A DNA stretch of 32,384 nucleotides, from positions 1 through 32,384 of the forward strand of contig CANQYT010000017.1 of the NCBI GenBank assembly GCA_947628135.1, given 5' to 3'. Source of the stretch: an uncultured Clostridia bacterium. Lineage in GTDB: Bacteria > Bacillota > Clostridia > Christensenellales > CAG-314. Below are positions 30,313-32,384 of the stretch, one piece after another. How positions within the stretch are numbered: the stretch's first letter is position 1; the number at the start of each line of letters is the position of its first letter. The notes beneath the pieces are model-generated. The model searched no databases. It worked only from the letters and a program-made list of their open reading frames with translations, and was not told the DNA's origin. The position numbers and the translations under genes were made by a program.

Positions 30313-30335
30313 AAGAGCCTTAACGGGCTCTTTTT
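30313..30335 (+). terminator. Rho-independent terminator after rplT
   Basis: AAGAGCC (30313-30319) pairs with GGCTCTT (30326-30332), with a T run to 30335. The next gene's ATG is 14 bases further on. Confidence 0.82.
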
Positions 30336-30349
30336 GCTGTTTTTTCGGT

Positions 30350-31081
30350 ATGGTCATCACTTCGACGGACAATTCCAGAGTCGTGCGCGCGTCTAAACTC
30401 GCCGACAAAAAGTATCGCGATCGCGAAGGCGCTTACCTGATAGAGGGCGTTCGGCTCGTTTCGGACGCAATAGCGCACGGCGCGGACGTGACGGACATTT
30501 TTGTCCGCGAGGACGTGACGAACGTTTCTTTCGACAACGTCAGGTACGTTTCGGACAGGGTTTTTGCAAAACTCTCCGACACGGTCAACAGTCAAGGTGT
30601 CGTCGCCGTGGTGCGCAAGAGAGAATACGATTGCGCGCCTCCCTCGGGCAACTGTCTTGTATTGGACGGTCTGCAAGACCCCGGAAACGTCGGCACACTT
30701 ATCCGAACGGCAGTCGCGTGCGGTTTTACCGACGTTTATGCCGCCGATTGCGCCGATCTGTACTCGCCGAAAGTCATTCGCGGCGCAATGTCCGCGCATT
30801 TCTGTATCCGTCTCCACGAGATGGACTTACAACGTATCTTCGAAACGCTTGACGGCGTACAGACCGTTGCAGCCGATATGCGCGGCGAAAACCTTTTCGA
30901 AACGCAACTAAACAGCCCCGTTGCGCTTGTGCTTGGCAACGAAGGTAACGGGCTGTCGGCGTATTCGCGCCGACGCGTAATTAAAACCGTGTCGCTGCCT
31001 ATGGCAAACGATTTCGAATCGCTTAACGTAGCGGTTGCGGGAAGTGTGATTATGTACCGTATTTTCTCACAAAACAAATAA
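30350..31081 (+). CDS. SpoU/TrmH-family RNA 2'-O-methyltransferase
   Basis: This 243-residue protein has an N-terminal RNA-binding domain (about 1-95; ASKLADKKYRDREGAYLIEG) and a C-terminal SPOUT domain with the three SpoU motifs: motif 1 LDGLQDPGNVGTLIRTAVACG, motif 2 ALVLGNEGNGLS and motif 3 SLPMANDFESLNVAVAGSVIMY. These knotted enzymes use SAM to 2'-O-methylate rRNA or tRNA; relatives include RlmB, TsnR and B. subtilis YsgA, and the target here is not readable. The ATG at 30350 has no Shine-Dalgarno sequence and stands 14 bases beyond the rplT terminator, with no obvious promoter, so its expression signal is unclear. yebC follows after 12 bases. Confidence 0.9.
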   Translation: MVITSTDNSRVVRASKLADKKYRDREGAYLIEGVRLVSDAIAHGADVTDIFVREDVTNVSFDNVRYVSDRVFAKLSDTVNSQGVVAVVRKREYDCAPPSGNCLVLDGLQDPGNVGTLIRTAVACGFTDVYAADCADLYSPKVIRGAMSAHFCIRLHEMDLQRIFETLDGVQTVAADMRGENLFETQLNSPVALVLGNEGNGLSAYSRRRVIKTVSLPMANDFESLNVAVAGSVIMYRIFSQNK

Positions 31082-31093
31082 ACGGAGGTAAAT

Positions 31094-31834
31094 ATGTCCG
31101 GTCATAGCAAATGGAACAACATCAAAAACAAAAAGGCAAAGGGTGACGCCGCCCGTTCGCAGGTATTTACGAAAATCGGTCGTGAGATAGCCGTCGCCGT
31201 AAAAGCAGGCGGACCCGATCCTTCGTCCAACAGTAAGCTGTACGATGTCATTCAAAAGGCAAAAGCCAACAATATGCCCAACGAGAACATTCAACGCAGT
31301 ATCAAAAAGGCAAGCGGAGAACTTTCGGCGGTGGAATATGTTGAAATTACCTACGAGGGCTACGGCATAGGCGGAAGCGCGGTCATAGTGCAGTGTCTTA
31401 CCGACAACAAAAACCGCACCGCGGGCGATGTGCGCCACGCTTTTGACAAAAACGGTGGCAATCTCGGCGCAACAAACAGCGTCAGCTATATGTTTGACCG
31501 CAAAGGTATCGTGGTAGCCGAAAACACCGTCGGTTTGGACGACGACAGCGCGTTTGAACTTGCAATCGAATCGGGCGCGGACGATGTGTCTCTTGACGAC
31601 GGAATGGTGGAAATGACTTGCGATCCGTCCGCATTGGGCGCGGTACGCGACGCAGTGGTGAATAAAGGACTCAACCTTGTTTCGGCAGAGCTGGAATGGC
31701 TCCCCCAAAATATGATCACCTTGGAAGGGGACAATCTTGTTCGCTTCCGCAGAATGTTGGACAATTTGGAGGACAACGACGACGTGCAGGAAGTATATCA
31801 CAACGTAGTACTGCCCGACGAAGATGACGAGTAA
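31094..31834 (+). CDS. yebC: YebC/PmpR-family protein
   Basis: This 246-residue protein begins with the family hallmark MSGHSKWNNIKNKKAKGDAARSQVFTKIGREI and has the three-domain YebC layout, with ENTVGLDDDSAFELAIESGADDV in domain 2-3. YebC proteins have been described as DNA-binding regulators and, more recently, as ribosome-associated factors that help translate difficult sequences such as proline stretches. An acidic tail (PDEDDE) ends the chain. GGAGG lies 6 bases before the ATG. It is probably co-transcribed with the upstream methyltransferase; a strong terminator follows. Confidence 0.97.
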   Translation: MSGHSKWNNIKNKKAKGDAARSQVFTKIGREIAVAVKAGGPDPSSNSKLYDVIQKAKANNMPNENIQRSIKKASGELSAVEYVEITYEGYGIGGSAVIVQCLTDNKNRTAGDVRHAFDKNGGNLGATNSVSYMFDRKGIVVAENTVGLDDDSAFELAIESGADDVSLDDGMVEMTCDPSALGAVRDAVVNKGLNLVSAELEWLPQNMITLEGDNLVRFRRMLDNLEDNDDVQEVYHNVVLPDEDDE

Positions 31835-31850
31835 AAATCAAAAATAACAA

Positions 31851-31884
31851 AAAAAAATCGGCAGTCAAATGCCGATTTTTTTTG
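31851..31884 (+). terminator. Rho-independent terminator of yebC
   Basis: AAAATCGGCA pairs with TGCCGATTTT (core 31854-31863 with 31870-31879, loop GTCAAA), and the T run extends to 31882. The A run on the 5' side means it could work in both directions. Confidence 0.9.
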
Positions 31885-32280
31885 CGCTGTAATTCGCGTT
31901 GTTGGTGTTTCGTTACACACGCAAACAGGCTTAAATATAAATTTGTTGTGTAAACTCATTTATAATAATAGTTGCAACAGTAACAAGCAAATTGTTATTC
32001 AAAAATATTTTTAACAAAGCAGTGCGAAATGGCAACGGACAGGGTACGGGTAAAATCTTATTTCGGCGGTGCAAAACTTCGTTCCGTCTTTTTTTCTGAA
32101 TAAATTCGGATATTTCAGGCGCAAGGCAAAAACCACTCAACGCAACTTTGTTTCGGAAAATTTCTCCCCAAAACTTTGTATACCCCGCTCAACGGTGGCA
32201 AAAAGCCCCACGTCGGTGCATAAATGAGGGAAAAAACGCAAAAAAAAGCGGTAAAAATCAAATTTTTCTCAAATTGGGTA
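31885..32280. other. Long intergenic region without a supportable gene
   Basis: The 400 bases after the yebC terminator contain only short open frames without ribosome sites or recognisable protein. The first part (to about 32010) is A+T rich with a TATAAT-like box at 31961-31966 but no matching -35. The later part has mixed composition with several short purine/pyrimidine runs. It could be a long upstream regulatory region for the gene starting at 32373, or an intergenic repeat found elsewhere in the genome. Confidence 0.5.
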
Positions 32281-32312
32281 TTGACAACACCAGACGGGGG
32301 GGGGGGGATAAT
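32281..32312 (+). promoter_or_regulatory. Promoter with a 12-G homopolymer in the spacer (phase-variation candidate)
   Basis: TTGACA (32281-32286, perfect -35) and GATAAT (32307-32312, five of six -10 positions) are separated by 20 bases that include most of a run of twelve G residues (32296-32307). The optimal spacer is 17, as used by nearly every other promoter in this window; removing three G residues would reach it. Slippage of such a run changes promoter strength in known phase-variable genes, for example Neisseria porA. It lies about 60 bases before the ATG at 32373. Confidence 0.72.
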
Positions 32313-32372
32313 GGATTTTACCGAGCGGATGTGCATAACTTCCTCTCGAAAATCACTTGAAAGGAGAAAAAT

Positions 32373-32384
32373 ATGAAAGCAAAA
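32373..32384 (+). CDS. Start of a truncated gene at the right edge
   Basis: ATG at 32373 is preceded by AAAGGAG (32360-32366) at 6 bases and by the poly-G promoter. Only the codons for Met-Lys-Ala-Lys are inside the window. The basic start would fit a signal peptide but is far too short to judge. Confidence 0.7.

Noticed and set aside
32115..32336. Minus-strand open frame of 73 codons across the poly-G tract
   Set aside because: It has no ribosome site or recognisable protein and includes homopolymer-encoded prolines (PPPP); probably chance.

Overview
The window looks like a chromosomal segment of an uncultured, probably gut-associated, member of the Clostridia (Bacillota). The evidence is a Bacillota-type dcw (division and cell wall) cluster opened by mraZ, a Spo0A-family regulator, a YtxC-like gene next to thrS, a T-box leader on thrS, an M-box leader on mgtE, an infC-rpmI-rplT operon with an attenuated leader, strong Shine-Dalgarno sites (AGGAGG) and SigA-type promoters of the form TTGACA-N17-TAAAAT or TACAAT. 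No tRNA, rRNA, insertion sequence, prophage or CRISPR array was seen.

Layout. 1-1947: 3' part of a large Ig-like surface protein. 2184-3851 (minus): mgtE Mg2+ transporter under an M-box riboswitch. 4011-7830: single-gene units, namely a small membrane protein, a Spo0A-like regulator with a degenerate receiver domain, a TetR regulator, an unrecognised beta-rich protein, a zinc-ribbon protein and a metallophosphoesterase. 8096-21443: the dcw cluster mraZ-rsmH-ftsL-ftsI-murE-mraY-murD-ftsW-murA-ftsQ-ftsA-ftsZ. MraZ-type repeats lie at its promoter, there is an internal terminator before murE and an internal promoter before ftsQ. murF, murG, murC and murB are absent from the cluster. 21490-24248: an A+T-richer pair, a glycolipid-type glycosyltransferase and a YbhN/AglD-type membrane protein. 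24320-26713: two small cysteine-containing proteins converging on one terminator, acyl carrier protein, an AlkD-like DNA glycosylase and a YtxC-like protein. 26742-31884: T-box-thrS, infC (AUC start)-rpmI-rplT, a SpoU-type RNA methyltransferase and yebC. 31885-32384: a long intergenic region ending in a promoter whose spacer contains twelve consecutive G residues, followed by the first codons of another gene.

How it works together. The core is growth machinery: lipid II precursor synthesis (murE, mraY, murD, murA), septal synthesis (ftsW, ftsI), the divisome (ftsL, ftsQ, ftsA, ftsZ), fatty acid synthesis (acpP) and translation (thrS, infC, L35, L20). Much of it sits behind RNA or repeat-based switches (M-box, T-box, infC leader, MraZ operator). 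The least ordinary items are the poly-G promoter at the right edge (a phase-variation candidate), the Spo0A homologue with Glu at the phosphorylation site, several genes whose promoters imply leaderless mRNAs, and the AUC start of infC.
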